Below, piece after piece: positions 36,981 to 51,829 of a stretch of 64,000 nucleotides of DNA (position 1 is the stretch's first letter; each line of letters opens with the position of its first letter). Location of the stretch: positions 868,001 through 932,000 of the forward strand of contig NZ_CP118269.1 of the NCBI RefSeq assembly GCF_030062155.1, in the 5' to 3' direction. This stretch comes from Pantoea sp. Lij88 (lineage in GTDB: Bacteria > Pseudomonadota > Gammaproteobacteria > Enterobacterales > Enterobacteriaceae). A model generated the notes under the pieces. The model saw only the letters and a program-made list of their open reading frames with translations. It ran no database searches and had not been told where the DNA came from. A program made the position numbers and the translations under genes.

Positions 36981-38060
36981 ATGCAAAAAGACGCGCTGAA
37001 CAATGTGCATATCGCCGGTGAACAGGTATTAATCACGCCTGAAGAGCTGAAAGCGAAGTTTCCACTGACCACTGAACAGCAGGATCAGGTCGCGGCCTCT
37101 CGCCAGACCATCTCTGACATTATTGCCGGCCGCGATCCGCGTCTGCTGGTGGTGTGCGGACCCTGCTCGATTCACGATACCGAAGTGGCGCTGGAATATG
37201 CTCGTCGTCTGCAAACCCTGTCCGGGCAGCTGAAGGATCAGCTCTATATCGTGATGCGCGTCTATTTTGAAAAGCCTCGTACTACCGTCGGCTGGAAAGG
37301 GCTGATCAACGATCCTTACATGGATAACTCGTTTGATATGGAAGCGGGTCTGCACATTGCGCGTCAGCTGCTGGTGAACCTGGTTGAAATGGGTCTGCCG
37401 CTGGCGACTGAAGCGCTGGATCCGAACAGCCCGCAATACCTGGGCGACCTGTTCAGCTGGTCAGCCATTGGCGCACGGACGACAGAATCTCAGACCCACC
37501 GTGAAATGGCTTCGGGTCTGTCGATGCCGGTCGGCTTTAAAAACGGCACCGATGGCAGTCTGGGAACGGCTATTAACGCCATGCGTGCCGCCGCAATGCC
37601 GCACCGTTTTGTCGGCATTAATCAGGCCGGTCAGGTCTGTCTGCTGCAGACTCAGGGCAACCCGGATGGTCACGTGATTCTGCGTGGCGGCAAAGCGCCG
37701 AACTACGGCCCTGAAGATGTCGCGCAGTGTGAAAAAGAGATGCTCAAGGCGGGACTGCGTCCAGCCTTAATGATAGATTGCAGCCATGGCAATTCGAACA
37801 AAGACTACAGCCGTCAGCCTGGCGTAGCGGAATCCGCTATTGCGCAGATCAAAGACGGAAACCGTTCAATCATTGGTTTGATGCTGGAAAGCCATATCAA
37901 TGAAGGTAACCAGTCTTCTGAGCAGCCACGCAGCGAAATGAAGTATGGCGTTTCCGTAACCGATGCCTGCATCAACTGGGAAGTGACCGAAACGTTGCTG
38001 CGTGAGATGCATCAGGATCTGCAGGGAGTGCTGTCGGCGCGTCTGTCACAAGAGGTGTAA
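36981..38060 (+). CDS. aroF: DAHP synthase, tyrosine-sensitive
   Basis: AroF condenses phosphoenolpyruvate and erythrose-4-phosphate to DAHP, the entry to aromatic amino-acid synthesis, and is inhibited by tyrosine. The 359-residue product (E. coli 356) begins [17 protein letters not shown], the AroF type rather than AroG or Aro[11 protein letters not shown] (about residues 57-66) has the metal-binding cysteine; [17 protein letters not shown] and [17 protein letters not shown] are active-site tracts. It lies 5 bp before tyrA, so aroF-tyrA is one operon under TyrR control. Confidence 0.98.
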   Translation: MQKDALNNVHIAGEQVLITPEELKAKFPLTTEQQDQVAASRQTISDIIAGRDPRLLVVCGPCSIHDTEVALEYARRLQTLSGQLKDQLYIVMRVYFEKPRTTVGWKGLINDPYMDNSFDMEAGLHIARQLLVNLVEMGLPLATEALDPNSPQYLGDLFSWSAIGARTTESQTHREMASGLSMPVGFKNGTDGSLGTAINAMRAAAMPHRFVGINQAGQVCLLQTQGNPDGHVILRGGKAPNYGPEDVAQCEKEMLKAGLRPALMIDCSHGNSNKDYSRQPGVAESAIAQIKDGNRSIIGLMLESHINEGNQSSEQPRSEMKYGVSVTDACINWEVTETLLREMHQDLQGVLSARLSQEV

Positions 38061-38065
38061 GAGCA

Positions 38066-39187
38066 ATGGTGGCTGAACTGACCGCGTTACGCGATCAAAT
38101 TGACAGTGTTGATAAGGCGCTGCTGGATCTTCTGGCTAAACGGCTGGAGCTGGTAGCAGAAGTAGGGGAGGTTAAGAGCCGTTACGGTCTGCCTATCTAC
38201 GTGCCTGAACGTGAAGCGTCGATGCTGGCTTCCCGCCGCAAAGAGGCTGAAGCGCTCGGCGTACCCCCGGATCTGATTGAAGATATACTGCGCCGCGTGA
38301 TGCGCGAGTCCTATACCAGCGAGAATGACAAAGGCTTTAAAACCCTCTGTCCTGAACTGCGCCCGGTGGTGATCGTCGGGGGTAAAGGCCAGATGGGCCG
38401 GCTGTTTGAAAAAATGCTCGGGCTTTCAGGTTATACGGTTAAAACGCTGGATAAAGAGGACTGGCCTCAGGCTGAAACGCTGTTGAGTGATGCCGGTATG
38501 GTAATCATCAGCGTGCCGATTCACCTGACCGAGGAGGTTATTGCCCGGCTGCCGCCACTGCCGGAAGATTGTATTCTGGTTGATCTGGCATCCGTGAAAA
38601 ACCGGCCTTTGCAGGCGATGCTGGCCGCTCATAGCGGTCCGGTGCTGGGTCTGCATCCGATGTTTGGCCCGGACAGCGGCAGTCTGGCAAAACAGGTCGT
38701 GGTCTGGTGTGATGGAAGACAGCCGGAAGCGTATCAGTGGTTCCTGGAGCAGATTCAGGTCTGGGGTGCGCGTCTGCATCGTATCAGCGCGGTGGAGCAT
38801 GACCAGCACATGGCCTTTATTCAGGCGCTGCGTCACTTTGCCACCTTTGCCTATGGCCTGCATTTAGCCGAAGAGAACGTCAATCTCGAACAGCTGCTGG
38901 CGCTCTCATCGCCGATTTACCGGCTGGAGCTGGCGATGGTGGGGCGGTTGTTCGCTCAGGATCCGCAGCTTTATGCGGATATCATCATGTCTTCAGAGAG
39001 TAATCTGGCGCTGATCAAACGCTATTACCAGCGGTTTGGTGAAGCGATTGCGCTGCTGGAGCAGGGCGACAAACAGGCATTCATTGCCAGCTTTAACCGG
39101 GTTGAACAGTGGTTTGGCGATCACGCGAAACGCTTCCTGGTGGAAAGCCGGAGTCTGTTACGCTCGGCTAATGACAGCCGGCCATAA
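38066..39187 (+). CDS. tyrA: Bifunctional chorismate mutase / prephenate dehydrogenase
   Basis: TyrA converts chorismate to prephenate and then to 4-hydroxyphenylpyruvate, the tyrosine branch. The 373-residue product has the E. coli length. The N-terminal AroQ chorismate mutase (about residues 1-90) shows [22 protein letters not shown]. The dehydrogenase follows with the nucleotide-binding [18 protein letters not shown] (about 101-118) and [10 protein letters not shown], whose histidine is catalytic. The C-terminal part mediates dimerisation and feedback inhibition. Second gene of the operon; the transcript ends at the terminator shared with pheA. Confidence 0.98.
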   Translation: MVAELTALRDQIDSVDKALLDLLAKRLELVAEVGEVKSRYGLPIYVPEREASMLASRRKEAEALGVPPDLIEDILRRVMRESYTSENDKGFKTLCPELRPVVIVGGKGQMGRLFEKMLGLSGYTVKTLDKEDWPQAETLLSDAGMVIISVPIHLTEEVIARLPPLPEDCILVDLASVKNRPLQAMLAAHSGPVLGLHPMFGPDSGSLAKQVVVWCDGRQPEAYQWFLEQIQVWGARLHRISAVEHDQHMAFIQALRHFATFAYGLHLAEENVNLEQLLALSSPIYRLELAMVGRLFAQDPQLYADIIMSSESNLALIKRYYQRFGEAIALLEQGDKQAFIASFNRVEQWFGDHAKRFLVESRSLLRSANDSRP

Positions 39188-39190
39188 ATG

Positions 39191-39219
39191 AAAAAGGCAT
39201 CCTTGCGGATGCCTTTTTT
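39191..39219. terminator. Bidirectional terminator of tyrA and pheA
   Basis: AAAAAGGCATCC-TTGC-GGATGCCTTTTTT. The A-run and T-run serve both convergent genes; its end touches the pheA stop codon. Confidence 0.92.
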
Positions 39220-40395
39220 CTATTCGGCAGATTCATCGCCAGGTTCAGCGGGCACCACATTCTCGCTGGGGTAGCAGCCCAGCACCTTCAGAGAGCGGGT
39301 CATGGTCTGTAATTCCTGAAGCGCCTGCTGCATCCGCTCTGATTGCAGGTTGCCCTGCACATCAATGTAAAACATCTCTTCCCACGGATTGCCATTAATC
39401 GGGCGTGACTCCAGCTTGCTCATAATCAGGTTGTGCTGACGCAGCACCAGTAGCGCATCGACCAGTGCACCCGCCTGCTGACCGGTTGCCATGATCAGCG
39501 TGGTTTTCGCTGGCACCTGATCTGAAACCTCGATGGCTTTGCGGGCCAGAACGATAAAGCGGGTATGGTTTTGCTGCTGATTCGCCAGATTACGCTCCAG
39601 CACCTGCAGCTGATAGAGCTCGCCACCGGCTTCACTGCCCAGCGCCGCCACCTTAGGTGAGTTGAGCGCAGCCACTTTCTCCATCGCTGCCGCGGTACTC
39701 TCGGTATATTCGATCTTCCAGTGCGGGAAACGATTAATGAACTGACTGCATTGCTGGAAGGGCTGAGGATGGCTGTACACCGTCTCAATCTGCTGCAGAT
39801 CGGTAGGGCCATTCACCAGCACGCAGTGGTCGATAGGTAAGGTCAGCTCGCCCACGATAGAGAGACTGGTCTGTTGCAGCAGATCGTAGACATCGTTGAT
39901 CGAGCCCGAACTGGTGTTCTCAATCGGCATCACGGCATAATCAGCCACGCCATTTTCGACCTGCTTGATGATGTCGTGAAACTTCAGGCAGCCACACTCC
40001 ACCATGCTATCGAAATGACGTGACGCGTAGTTGCGTGCGGCAAGGTGCGAGTAGGAGCCTTTCGGGCCGAGGAAGGCGATACGGGCGGCATGCGCATGGG
40101 GGTGGTTGAGGTTTTTCTGCAGTAAGGCTTGCTGAGTCAACACGGAATCTTCGATGACCAGCTGGAACAGGCGGGTGATGTAGTGCGCATCCAGTTTGTG
40201 CGCTTTGCCCAGCACAATCAGATTCTCCAGCAGCGCGCGTTCACGTTCCACATCCCGAATCGGGCGATGCGTTGCCAGTTTTGCCTGTGCGACTTCCACT
40301 GCCAGCAGACGACGCTCGGCCAGCAGCGTCAGAAGTTTTTTATCCACTGCGCTAATTTTATCGCGTAGCGCCAACAATGGATTGTCGGGATTCAT
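39220..40395 (-). CDS. pheA: Bifunctional chorismate mutase / prephenate dehydratase
   Basis: PheA makes prephenate and then phenylpyruvate, the phenylalanine branch. The 391-residue product (E. coli 386) has an AroQ mutase domain (about residues 1-95, [18 protein letters not shown]), a dehydratase domain (about 105-285, [38 protein letters not shown]) and an ACT-type regulatory domain with the phenylalanine-binding GALVDALLV and [18 protein letters not shown] chose the ATG at 40395, preceded by AGGTGAG; an ATG at 40419 abuts the attenuator. Expression is governed by the pheL leader. Confidence 0.97.
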   Translation of the reverse strand: MNPDNPLLALRDKISAVDKKLLTLLAERRLLAVEVAQAKLATHRPIRDVERERALLENLIVLGKAHKLDAHYITRLFQLVIEDSVLTQQALLQKNLNHPHAHAARIAFLGPKGSYSHLAARNYASRHFDSMVECGCLKFHDIIKQVENGVADYAVMPIENTSSGSINDVYDLLQQTSLSIVGELTLPIDHCVLVNGPTDLQQIETVYSHPQPFQQCSQFINRFPHWKIEYTESTAAAMEKVAALNSPKVAALGSEAGGELYQLQVLERNLANQQQNHTRFIVLARKAIEVSDQVPAKTTLIMATGQQAGALVDALLVLRQHNLIMSKLESRPINGNPWEEMFYIDVQGNLQSERMQQALQELQTMTRSLKVLGCYPSENVVPAEPGDESAE

Positions 40396-40420
40396 AGGGC
40401 TCACCTGTATGCTATCCAAT

Positions 40421-40446
40421 AAAAAAGCCTCCCGGTTGGGAGGCTT
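40421..40446 (-). terminator. pheA attenuator
   Basis: On the minus strand AAGCCTCCC-AACC-GGGAGGCTT followed by TTTTTT forms a classic attenuator. An upstream GGGAGGCC (40482-40489) can pair with the left arm instead, giving the antiterminator when ribosomes stall at the phenylalanine codons of pheL. Confidence 0.92.
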
Positions 40447-40493
40447 CGTTGTTCGTCTTCGCTTTCATTTTCACACGACGAATGGCCTCCCGT

Positions 40494-40541
40494 TCATTGG
40501 AAGGTAAAAAAGAAAGCGAAGAAAAACAGATCAGTTTTCAT
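40494..40541 (-). CDS. pheL: pheA operon leader peptide
   Basis: A 15-residue leader peptide, [15 protein letters not shown], with seven phenylalanines. Scarce Phe-tRNA stalls the ribosome in the Phe run, which favours the antiterminator and pheA expression; the E. coli version is [15 protein letters not shown]. Six of the seven Phe positions and the FFFAFFFTF core are the same. It lies upstream of the attenuator and downstream of a good promoter. Confidence 0.95.
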   Translation of the reverse strand: [15 protein letters not shown]

Positions 40542-40569
40542 AATAACGTCCGAAAAGAGAGTGAGCTGA

Positions 40570-40598
40570 GAGTAACCGTACTGCTTAAAAGCTGTCAA
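40570..40598 (-). promoter_or_regulatory. pheL-pheA promoter
   Basis: On the minus strand TTGACA (40593-40598, a perfect -35) is followed by 17 bp and TTACTC (40570-40575). It lies just after the raiA terminator, so pheLA is its own unit. Confidence 0.75.
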
Positions 40599-40622
40599 TA
40601 AAAAACGCGCCCGGAGGCGCGT
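40599..40622 (-). terminator. raiA terminator
   Basis: On the minus strand ACGCGCC-tcc-GGGCGCGT followed by TTTTTATT. Its T-run runs into the -35 of the pheL promoter. Confidence 0.88.
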
Positions 40623-40630
40623 TATGAAAA

Positions 40631-40966
40631 TCAGGACTCTTCGTCGGCGGGGATAATGTCTTTTACGCTGGCACTGGCGCGGCGCGCTTCAGACTTGTGC
40701 TGAACCTTGTTCAGCTGACGCTCAAGCTTCGCAATCAAATCATTGATGGCGGTATACATATCGTCATGTTTGGCACTGGCCACCAGAGTCCCGTTCGGTG
40801 TGTTAATAGTGGCATCAGCCACGAATTCTTTGGGCTCTTTAGACAGGACAATATGCGGATTAATCAGGTCGGTTTGCCATTTTTCGAGCTTGGCGAGACG
40901 GTCTTCAACATGGCTTCGGATTGCCGGGGTGATGTCCATTTGTTTACTGGTAATGTTCAGAATCAT
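40631..40966 (-). CDS. raiA: Ribosome-associated inhibitor A
   Basis: RaiA (YfiA, pY) binds the decoding site of the 30S subunit in the cold or in stationary phase and blocks initiation. The 111-residue product (E. coli 113) begins [20 protein letters not shown] and has the basic surface helix [20 protein letters not shown]. It ends in an acidic tail, DIIPADEES, as in RaiA and unlike the shorter Hpf. Gene order bamD-raiA-pheL-pheA on one strand is that of E. coli, with a terminator on each side. Confidence 0.96.
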   Translation of the reverse strand: MILNITSKQMDITPAIRSHVEDRLAKLEKWQTDLINPHIVLSKEPKEFVADATINTPNGTLVASAKHDDMYTAINDLIAKLERQLNKVQHKSEARRASASVKDIIPADEES

Positions 40967-41191
40967 CGTTCTTACCTCTCTGTCATTTCCGTCTTGGTCT
41001 TTTCAGCATAGCGCGAAAAAGCGTTAGATGTGAGATTTCGATCACGAAAAAATGTCACTTTTTGTCAGTCACAACATTCTGTGAGAAAGGCAGAGAAACT
41101 GGCTGAAATGGCTTGAAGCGAAACGATTAACACGGCATGCTTGATGAGTTAGCTCACTGGCATCAGATCCACTTCTGACTGTTCTTTGAGC

Positions 41192-41224
41192 AAAAAAAAG
41201 CAGCCATCGCAGGCTGCTTTTTTT
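41192..41224. terminator. bamD terminator
   Basis: AAAAAAAGCAGCC-ATCGCA-GGCTGCTTTTTTT. It is symmetric, with a T-run on each strand, and lies 20 bases beyond the bamD stop. Confidence 0.92.
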
Positions 41225-41243
41225 GTGGCTGAAATCAGGGCTA

Positions 41244-41975
41244 TCAGCTTTTGTTCGCTGCAATGATTTTCGCCACTTTATCGGCTTCAGCATTCAGCTG
41301 CAGATTGCGGTAAGCATTTTCCATCAGCGGCAGGGCATCGTGTGTCGCCTGCGTATCCGGATAATCACGCATCATACCTTCGACACGGTTAACAACCGCG
41401 ACATAAGCCTCACGCTTAGTATAGAATTGCGCCACTGACAGCTCATATTTAGCCAGACGGTCTTTCAGATAGACCAGACGTTTCTGAGCATCAGCCGCAT
41501 ACTGGCTGTTCGGGTAATTACGCAGCAGCTGGGAGAAGTCGCGGAAAGCATCACGAGCGTGCGTCGGATCGCGGTCAGAACGATCGATACCAAAGAAGCC
41601 CTGCAGCGCGGAGTCATCCAGCGCCATGTCCGTCAGACCTTTCATATAGATGACATAGTCAATGTTCGGATGCGTAGGGTTCAGACGCATAAAGCGAGCA
41701 ATGGCAGCCTGCGCCAGGGGCAGATCGGCATTTTTATAGTACGCGTAGATTAAATCCAGCTGCACCTGCTGCGAATAAGGACCGAACGGATAACGATTAT
41801 CCAGCGCTTCCAGTTGCTTAATCGCGGCTTTAAAGTTACCGTCCTGCAGCTTTTGCTGCGCTGTAGCATAGATTTCAGAAGGCGGGTTGTCCGGTACCGC
41901 GTCATTTGAGCCGGAACAACCAACAAGTGCCAGGCTCAGTGTGGCAGCAGCCACCAGATGTTTCATACGCGTCAT
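41244..41975 (-). CDS. bamD: Outer membrane assembly lipoprotein BamD
   Basis: BamD is the essential lipoprotein of the BAM complex that inserts beta-barrel proteins into the outer membrane. The 243-residue product (E. coli 245) has a signal peptide with lipobox LVGC, Cys20. Five TPR-like repeats follow; conserved tracts are [37 protein letters not shown] (overlapping tracts) and [14 protein letters not shown]. The start at 41975 gives [20 protein letters not shown] as in E. coli; upstream codons to 42068 run into the divergent rluD promoter. The two genes lie back to back, 129 bp apart. Confidence 0.97.
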   Translation of the reverse strand: MTRMKHLVAAATLSLALVGCSGSNDAVPDNPPSEIYATAQQKLQDGNFKAAIKQLEALDNRYPFGPYSQQVQLDLIYAYYKNADLPLAQAAIARFMRLNPTHPNIDYVIYMKGLTDMALDDSALQGFFGIDRSDRDPTHARDAFRDFSQLLRNYPNSQYAADAQKRLVYLKDRLAKYELSVAQFYTKREAYVAVVNRVEGMMRDYPDTQATHDALPLMENAYRNLQLNAEADKVAKIIAANKS

Positions 41976-42104
41976 GACGAAGTGATTATCCTCAAATGTT
42001 ATGGCGGAAGCTGTCCGTATAGCTCCCGGTAATGACCAGGTACGATAGCACATTATATTAAACGGCATCGCCGTGAAAACCCAACGTTAACGAAGAAGCT
42101 GTAT

Positions 42105-43082
42105 ATGGCACAACAAGTTCAACTCACCGCAACGGTATCCGAATCACAACTCGGACAACGCTTAGATCAGACTTTGGCGGAATTGTTCCCTGATTATTCA
42201 CGTTCTCGCATAAAAGAGTGGATCCTCGATCGTCGCGTTACTGTAAACGGCGTCATGGTCGATACACCCAAAGAAAAAGTGCTGGGCGGCGAGCTGGTCG
42301 CGATTGACGCTGAGATCGAAGAGGCACAGCGCTGGGAACCGCAGGATCTGCCACTCGACATCGTTTATGAAGATGAAGACATTATTGTCATCAACAAACC
42401 ACGCGACTTCGTGGTACACCCTGGCGCCGGTAATCCGGACGGCACGGTATTAAACGCCTTACTTCATCACTTTCCTGCGATTATGGATGTGCCACGCGCG
42501 GGCATCGTACACCGCCTGGATAAAGACACCACCGGTTTAATGGTGGTAGCGAAAACCGTTCCGGCTCAGACGCATCTGGTGGACTCGCTGCAGCGTCGCG
42601 AAATTACCCGTGAATATGAAGCGGTCGCGATTGGTAATATGACAGCGGGCGGCACTGTTGAGCAGCCTATCAGCCGTCACTCAACCAAACGCACCCACAT
42701 GGCAGTTCACCCAATGGGTAAACCGGCAGTGACGCATTACCGCATCATGGAGCATTTCCGGGCTCATACCCGTCTGCGTCTGCGTCTGGAAACCGGTCGT
42801 ACTCACCAGATCCGTGTGCATATGTCTCACATCAGCCATCCGCTGGTGGGCGATCCGCTTTACGGTGGCCGTCCGCGTCCACCAAAAGGGGCATCAGAGG
42901 CATTTATTACGACGCTGCGCGGTTTCGACCGTCAGGCCCTGCACGCCACAATGTTGCGCCTGTATCACCCCATCAGCGGTATCGAGATGGAATTCCATGC
43001 TGCGCTTCCGCAGGATATGGTTGATCTGATCGCGGCGTTAAAAGCAGACACTGAAGAATTCAAAGACCAGATGAATTGGTGA
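42105..43082 (+). CDS. rluD: 23S rRNA pseudouridine(1911/1915/1917) synthase
   Basis: RluD makes the three pseudouridines of helix 69 in 23S rRNA. The 325-residue product (E. coli 326) has an S4-like RNA-binding domain (about residues 18-75, RLDQTLAELFPDYSRSRIKEWI) and the RluA-type catalytic domain with HRLDKDTTGLMVVAKT (about 137-152), where the Asp of RLDKDT is the nucleophile. GRTHQIRVHMSHI is the second family motif. The stop codon overlaps the ATG of yfiH. Confidence 0.97.
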   Translation: MAQQVQLTATVSESQLGQRLDQTLAELFPDYSRSRIKEWILDRRVTVNGVMVDTPKEKVLGGELVAIDAEIEEAQRWEPQDLPLDIVYEDEDIIVINKPRDFVVHPGAGNPDGTVLNALLHHFPAIMDVPRAGIVHRLDKDTTGLMVVAKTVPAQTHLVDSLQRREITREYEAVAIGNMTAGGTVEQPISRHSTKRTHMAVHPMGKPAVTHYRIMEHFRAHTRLRLRLETGRTHQIRVHMSHISHPLVGDPLYGGRPRPPKGASEAFITTLRGFDRQALHATMLRLYHPISGIEMEFHAALPQDMVDLIAALKADTEEFKDQMNW

Positions 43083-43810
43083 TGAATCTGATTATTCCTC
43101 AATGGCCTGCGCCGTCACGCGTTCGGGCCTGCTCGACGCAGCGACAGGGCGGCATCAGCACGTCGCCGTGGGATGCGCTGAATCTCGGCGGGCACGTAGG
43201 GGATAATCCGGATGCAGTGGCGCGTAACCGGCAGTTGCTGGTGGAAGAAGCGGGCCTGCCTGCAATGCCGCAGTGGCTGGAACAGGTTCACGGTACAGAG
43301 GTTGTGCGTCTGACCGCAGGAGAAAGTACGCCATTACGTGCCGATGCCTGCATCACCGATCAGCCTGGCGTTGTCTGCGCCATCATGACCGCTGACTGTC
43401 TGCCGGTTCTCTTCTGTTCGCAGGATGGGAAGGAAGTCGCTGCGGCACATGCAGGCTGGCGCGGACTGTGTGCGGGTGTACTGGAAAATACGCTGGCGCA
43501 GTTTCGCTCGCCGACTGAGCAGGTTCATGCCTGGCTGGGACCGGCGATTGGACCCGATGCGTTTGAGGTTGGTGCAGAAGTGCGTCAGGCCTTTATGGCT
43601 CAGGATCCCCACGCCGTGCAGGCTTTCCGTCCTTCGGGCGACCGTTTTTACGCTGATATCTGGCTGCTGGCGCGTATGCGACTGCAGGCAGCGGGCGTGC
43701 ATTCAATCAGCGCCGATAGCCGTTGTACCTTTACGCAGCGCGACGATTTCTTCTCCTTCCGCCGCGATGGGATCACCGGGCGTATGGCAACTTTGATCTG
43801 GCTGTTATAA
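43082..43810 (+). CDS. yfiH: Purine nucleoside phosphorylase / multicopper-oxidase-like protein YfiH (PgeF)
   Basis: A 242-residue YfiH/LACC1-family protein. E. coli YfiH has been named laccase-like and, more recently, PgeF, an editing enzyme that removes L-Ser wrongly added to the peptidoglycan precursor; family members also show purine nucleoside phosphorylase activity. The zinc/active-site residues are the His of EQVHGTEV (about 69-76), Cys of TADCLPVLF (about 102-110) and His of AAAHAGWRGLC. Start ATG at 43082 overlaps the rluD stop by one base, so the pair is coupled; GTG at 43079 is an alternative. Confidence 0.93.
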   Translation: MNLIIPQWPAPSRVRACSTQRQGGISTSPWDALNLGGHVGDNPDAVARNRQLLVEEAGLPAMPQWLEQVHGTEVVRLTAGESTPLRADACITDQPGVVCAIMTADCLPVLFCSQDGKEVAAAHAGWRGLCAGVLENTLAQFRSPTEQVHAWLGPAIGPDAFEVGAEVRQAFMAQDPHAVQAFRPSGDRFYADIWLLARMRLQAAGVHSISADSRCTFTQRDDFFSFRRDGITGRMATLIWLL

Positions 43811-43869
43811 CCTTACGCCATAAGACGGTCCAGTTAGCGTATTTTTTACTCAAACCTCAGGTCATTAAC

Positions 43870-43898
43870 CTTGAAATTTTTGAGGGATGACCTCATTT
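43870..43898 (+). promoter_or_regulatory. Sigma-32 heat-shock promoter of clpB
   Basis: CTTGAAA (43870-43876, perfect -35), 14 bp, CCTCATTT (43891-43898; consensus CCCCATnT). The same arrangement drives E. coli clpB. Transcription would start about 30 bases before the ATG. Confidence 0.88.
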
Positions 43899-43936
43899 AA
43901 TCTCCAGTAGCATTTTGACCTGTAATGGGAGGAATT

Positions 43937-46510
43937 ATGCGTCTGGATCGTCTTACTAACAAATTTCAGCTGGCTCTCGCCGACGCGCAGTCCCTGGCTC
44001 TGGGACACGACAACCAATTCATTGAACCTCTGCACCTGATGAGCGCATTGCTCAAACAGGAGGGCGGATCGGTTTCACCTTTACTGACTTCGGCCGGTGT
44101 CGACGTTACGCCTTTTCGCGCTCAGGTTGAGCAGGCCATCGATCGCCTGCCACAAGTTGAAGGCAGCGAAGGGGATGTACAACCCTCATCAGACCTCGTC
44201 CGGGTATTAAACCTGTGCGACAAGCTGGCGCAGAAGCGCAACGATAACTTCATTTCATCAGAATTATTTGTTCTGGCCGCCCTGGAATCTCGTGGCTCAC
44301 TGGCCGATCTGCTCAAAGCAGCGGGTGCAACGCGTGAAAAAATCACCAGTGCAATTGAACAGATGCGGGGAGGAGACAACGTGAACGATCAGGGGGCTGA
44401 AGATCAGCGCCAGGCATTGAAGAAATACACCATCGATCTGACCGAGCGTGCCGAGAAGGGCAAACTCGATCCGGTCATCGGCCGTGACGAAGAGATTCGC
44501 CGCACTATTCAGGTTCTGCAGCGCCGTACTAAAAACAACCCGGTGCTGATTGGTGAACCTGGCGTGGGTAAAACCGCGATTGTTGAAGGGCTGGCGCAGC
44601 GCATCATTAACGGTGAAGTCCCTGAGGGGCTGAAAGGTCGTCGGGTACTGGCGCTGGATATGGGTGCGCTGGTGGCCGGGGCGAAATATCGTGGTGAGTT
44701 CGAAGAGCGTCTGAAAGGCGTGCTGAGCGACCTGTCGAAACAGGAAGGCAACGTCATTCTGTTTATCGACGAACTGCACACTATGGTCGGCGCCGGTAAA
44801 GCGGACGGTGCGATGGATGCCGGTAACATGCTCAAGCCTGCGCTGGCTCGTGGTGAACTGCACTGCGTGGGTGCCACTACGCTTGATGAGTACCGTCAGT
44901 ACATTGAAAAAGATGCCGCGCTGGAGCGTCGTTTCCAGAAAGTCTTTGTGGCTGAGCCGAGTGTGGAAGACACCATCGCCATTCTGCGTGGCCTGAAAGA
45001 GCGTTACGAACTGCATCACCATGTTCAGATTACTGACCCGGCGATTGTGGCGGCGGCGACGCTGTCTCATCGTTACATTGCTGACCGCCAGCTGCCGGAT
45101 AAAGCGATTGACCTGATTGATGAGGCGGCATCCAGCATTCGTATGCAGATGGACTCGAAGCCGGAGTCACTGGATCGCCTGGAGCGCCGTATCATTCAGC
45201 TGAAGCTGGAGCAGCAGGCGCTGAAGAAAGAGGCGGACGATGCCAGTATCAAGCGTCTGGAGATGCTGGAAACTGAGCTGAACCAGAAAGAGCGTGAATA
45301 CGCCGAGCTGGAAGATGAGTGGAAGACCGAGAAGGCGTCGCTGTCCGGCACGCAGAACATCAAAGCTGAACTGGAGCAGGCGCGTCTGAATTTAGAGCAG
45401 GCCCGTCGCCAGGGTGATCTCGCTCAGATGTCAGAGCTGCAGTACGGTAAAATTCCGGCACTGGAAAAACAGCTAGCCGCAGCGACACAGGCGGAAGGCA
45501 AAACCATGAAGTTACTGCGTAACCGCGTAACGGATGTGGAGATTGCCGATGTGCTGGCTCGCTGGACCGGTATCCCGGTGGCACGAATGATGGAAGGTGA
45601 GCGCGATAAGTTGCTGCGCATGGAGCAGGATCTGCATGGTCGTGTCATTGGCCAGGATGAAGCGGTTGAAGCGGTATCGAATGCTATCCGCCGGAGTCGT
45701 GCAGGTCTCTCTGATCCCAACCGCCCGATCGGTTCCTTCCTGTTCCTGGGGCCTACCGGGGTAGGTAAGACCGAACTGTGTAAGTCGCTGGCTAATTTCC
45801 TGTTCGACAGTGACGATGCGATGGTTCGTATCGACATGTCCGAATTTATGGAAAAACATTCAGTGTCGCGGCTGGTGGGTGCACCTCCGGGCTATGTCGG
45901 CTATGAAGAGGGCGGTTATCTGACCGAAGCTGTACGTCGTCGTCCTTATTCGGTAATCCTGCTGGATGAAGTCGAGAAGGCGCATCCTGATGTCTTCAAC
46001 ATTTTGCTGCAGGTGCTGGATGATGGCCGTCTGACGGATGGGCAGGGTCGTACGGTCGATTTCCGTAACAGCGTGGTGATCATGACCTCTAACCTGGGAT
46101 CGGATTTAATTCAGGAACGGTTCGGCAATCTCAGCTATCCGGAAATGAAAGATATTGTGATGGGTGTGGTCGGACAGCATTTCCGTCCAGAATTCGTCAA
46201 CCGTATCGATGAGGTGGTGGTGTTCCATCCGCTGGCTGAGAAACATATTGCTTCGATTGCGCAGATTCAGCTGCAGCGGTTGTACAAACGTCTGGATGAA
46301 CGTGGCTATCAGCTGCACATCTCCGATGAGGCGATCAAACTGCTGGCGGAGAACGGGTATGATCCTGTCTATGGTGCGCGTCCGCTGAAACGGGCGATAC
46401 AGCAGCAGATCGAGAACCCGCTGGCTCAGCAGATCCTTGCAGGTTCGCTGGTGCCGGGTAAAACCATCGAAATGGATGTTGTAAACGACGTCATCACTGC
46501 ACATCAGTAA
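43937..46510 (+). CDS. clpB: Disaggregase ClpB
   Basis: ClpB is the hexameric Hsp100 that, with DnaK, pulls proteins out of aggregates. The 857-residue product has the E. coli length. N domain (about 1-145) begins [21 protein letters not shown]. The first ATPase has Walker A GEPGVGKT (about 206-213) and the second GPTGVGKT (about 605-612). Between them is the coiled-coil middle domain (about 410-530), rich in E, K, L and Q, characteristic of ClpB and absent from ClpA. ATG at 43937 follows GGGAGGA; an ATG at 43925 overlaps that site. It has its own heat-shock promoter and terminator. Confidence 0.98.
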   Translation: MRLDRLTNKFQLALADAQSLALGHDNQFIEPLHLMSALLKQEGGSVSPLLTSAGVDVTPFRAQVEQAIDRLPQVEGSEGDVQPSSDLVRVLNLCDKLAQKRNDNFISSELFVLAALESRGSLADLLKAAGATREKITSAIEQMRGGDNVNDQGAEDQRQALKKYTIDLTERAEKGKLDPVIGRDEEIRRTIQVLQRRTKNNPVLIGEPGVGKTAIVEGLAQRIINGEVPEGLKGRRVLALDMGALVAGAKYRGEFEERLKGVLSDLSKQEGNVILFIDELHTMVGAGKADGAMDAGNMLKPALARGELHCVGATTLDEYRQYIEKDAALERRFQKVFVAEPSVEDTIAILRGLKERYELHHHVQITDPAIVAAATLSHRYIADRQLPDKAIDLIDEAASSIRMQMDSKPESLDRLERRIIQLKLEQQALKKEADDASIKRLEMLETELNQKEREYAELEDEWKTEKASLSGTQNIKAELEQARLNLEQARRQGDLAQMSELQYGKIPALEKQLAAATQAEGKTMKLLRNRVTDVEIADVLARWTGIPVARMMEGERDKLLRMEQDLHGRVIGQDEAVEAVSNAIRRSRAGLSDPNRPIGSFLFLGPTGVGKTELCKSLANFLFDSDDAMVRIDMSEFMEKHSVSRLVGAPPGYVGYEEGGYLTEAVRRRPYSVILLDEVEKAHPDVFNILLQVLDDGRLTDGQGRTVDFRNSVVIMTSNLGSDLIQERFGNLSYPEMKDIVMGVVGQHFRPEFVNRIDEVVVFHPLAEKHIASIAQIQLQRLYKRLDERGYQLHISDEAIKLLAENGYDPVYGARPLKRAIQQQIENPLAQQILAGSLVPGKTIEMDVVNDVITAHQ
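44367..44383 (+). promoter_or_regulatory. Internal translation start of short ClpB
   Basis: GGGGAGGAGACAAC-GTG places a strong Shine-Dalgarno before a GTG that is codon 149 of clpB. E. coli makes a short ClpB lacking 148 N-terminal residues from the same codon, so the second form is probably made here too. Confidence 0.75.
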
Positions 46511-46522
46511 GGGTGCGAGTTG

Positions 46523-46550
46523 AAAAACGGGCCTCAGGCCCGTTTTTTTT
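46523..46550 (+). terminator. clpB terminator
   Basis: AAAAACGGGCC-TCA-GGCCCGTTTTTTTT, a strong intrinsic terminator that separates clpB from the rrn promoter. Confidence 0.95.
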
Positions 46551-46631
46551 GCCCTTTTGAGGGGTTTTTGCTTATTTATTTCTCCTTTTGAGCGCAAATT
46601 GAACGGTCAGTAAAAAAGTTGTGATTTGCAC

Positions 46632-46659
46632 TTGCGCTATCTCAGCCGTTCCCTATAAT
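46632..46659 (+). promoter_or_regulatory. rrn P1 promoter
   Basis: TTGCGC (46632-46637), 16 bp, TATAAT (46654-46659), then the GC-rich discriminator GCGCCTCCACTG. The A/T-rich stretch upstream (about 46608-46628, including GTAAAAAAG) looks like an UP element. This is the growth-rate and ppGpp-controlled rrn promoter. Confidence 0.92.
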
Positions 46660-46751
46660 GCGCCTCCACTGACACGGCAAACCGGCAACGGGAAAACGGA
46701 TTGGGAGGCACAGGAGACTGCGCCGCTGGAGAAAAACTTCTGAAATAGAGG

Positions 46752-46779
46752 TTGACTCTGCAGGAGGAAAGCGTAATAT
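46752..46779 (+). promoter_or_regulatory. rrn P2 promoter
   Basis: TTGACT (46752-46757), 16 bp, TAATAT (46774-46779), about 120 bp after P1, as in E. coli rrn operons. Confidence 0.88.
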
Positions 46780-46818
46780 ACGCCACCTCGCGACAGGACG
46801 CTAACGCACTGTTCGCAC

Positions 46819-46830
46819 TGCTCTTTAACA
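46819..46830 (+). promoter_or_regulatory. rrn leader boxA antiterminator
   Basis: TGCTCTTTAACA is the boxA that loads the Nus antitermination complex. It lies 154 bases before the 16S gene. Confidence 0.92.
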
Positions 46831-46984
46831 ATTTATCAGACAATCTGTGTGGGCACTCGCAGGATTGATATCAGCGTCTTAGGACGCAACAAAAATATCA
46901 AGTCTCACGAGTGAACACATAATGAAATTCATTATGACGTTTTACAGATGAGCACCGCTTAACTTGTTTAAGCAAATCAAACTT

Positions 46985-48525
<1,541 letters not shown>

Positions 48526-48613
48526 CCTGAAGATACCTTCCCGCGCAGTGTCCACACAGATTGTCTGATAAAAAGTAATGAGCAGGACGGCTGCGAAGTC
48601 GTGACACAATTGT

Positions 48614-48688
48614 GTCCCCTTCGTCTAGCGGTTAGGACTCCGCCCTTTCACGGCGGCAACAGGGGTTCGAATCCCCTAGGGGACGCCA
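48614..48688 (+). tRNA. gltW: tRNA-Glu(TTC)
   Basis: A 75-nt tRNA in the 16S-23S spacer. GTCCCCT pairs with AGGGGAC, the anticodon TTC is at 48647-48649 in the loop CTTTCAC, and GCCA ends it with encoded CCA. E. coli rrnG carries the same tRNA. The D-loop is one base shorter than in E. coli. Confidence 0.97.
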
Positions 48689-48776
48689 CCTGCTTGGTGA
48701 CAGGTGAAAGGTGTCTCCATACAGTATCTCAAAACCGATTTGGTTGCGTAAGCAGCCGGGCCGCGTTTGAGATATT

Positions 48777-48788
48777 TGCTCTTTAACA
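48777..48788 (+). promoter_or_regulatory. boxA in the 16S-23S spacer
   Basis: TGCTCTTTAACA is repeated here, identical to the leader boxA, and renews antitermination before the 23S gene. Confidence 0.9.
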
Positions 48789-48918
48789 ATCCGGAACAAG
48801 CTGAAAATTGAAACGACATGTCGTTTTCATTCTCCGTAATAAGAATGAAAAACACGATATGTTCGAGTCTCTCAAATGCTTGCAGCACGCAGCGTTGTAA
48901 AACGCCTGTGGGTTGTGA

Positions 48919-51829
<2,911 letters not shown>

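Noticed and set aside
44297..45070. A 257-codon open frame antisense to clpB
   Set aside because: It mirrors the first ATPase domain of clpB; composition is typical of a reverse-complement shadow.
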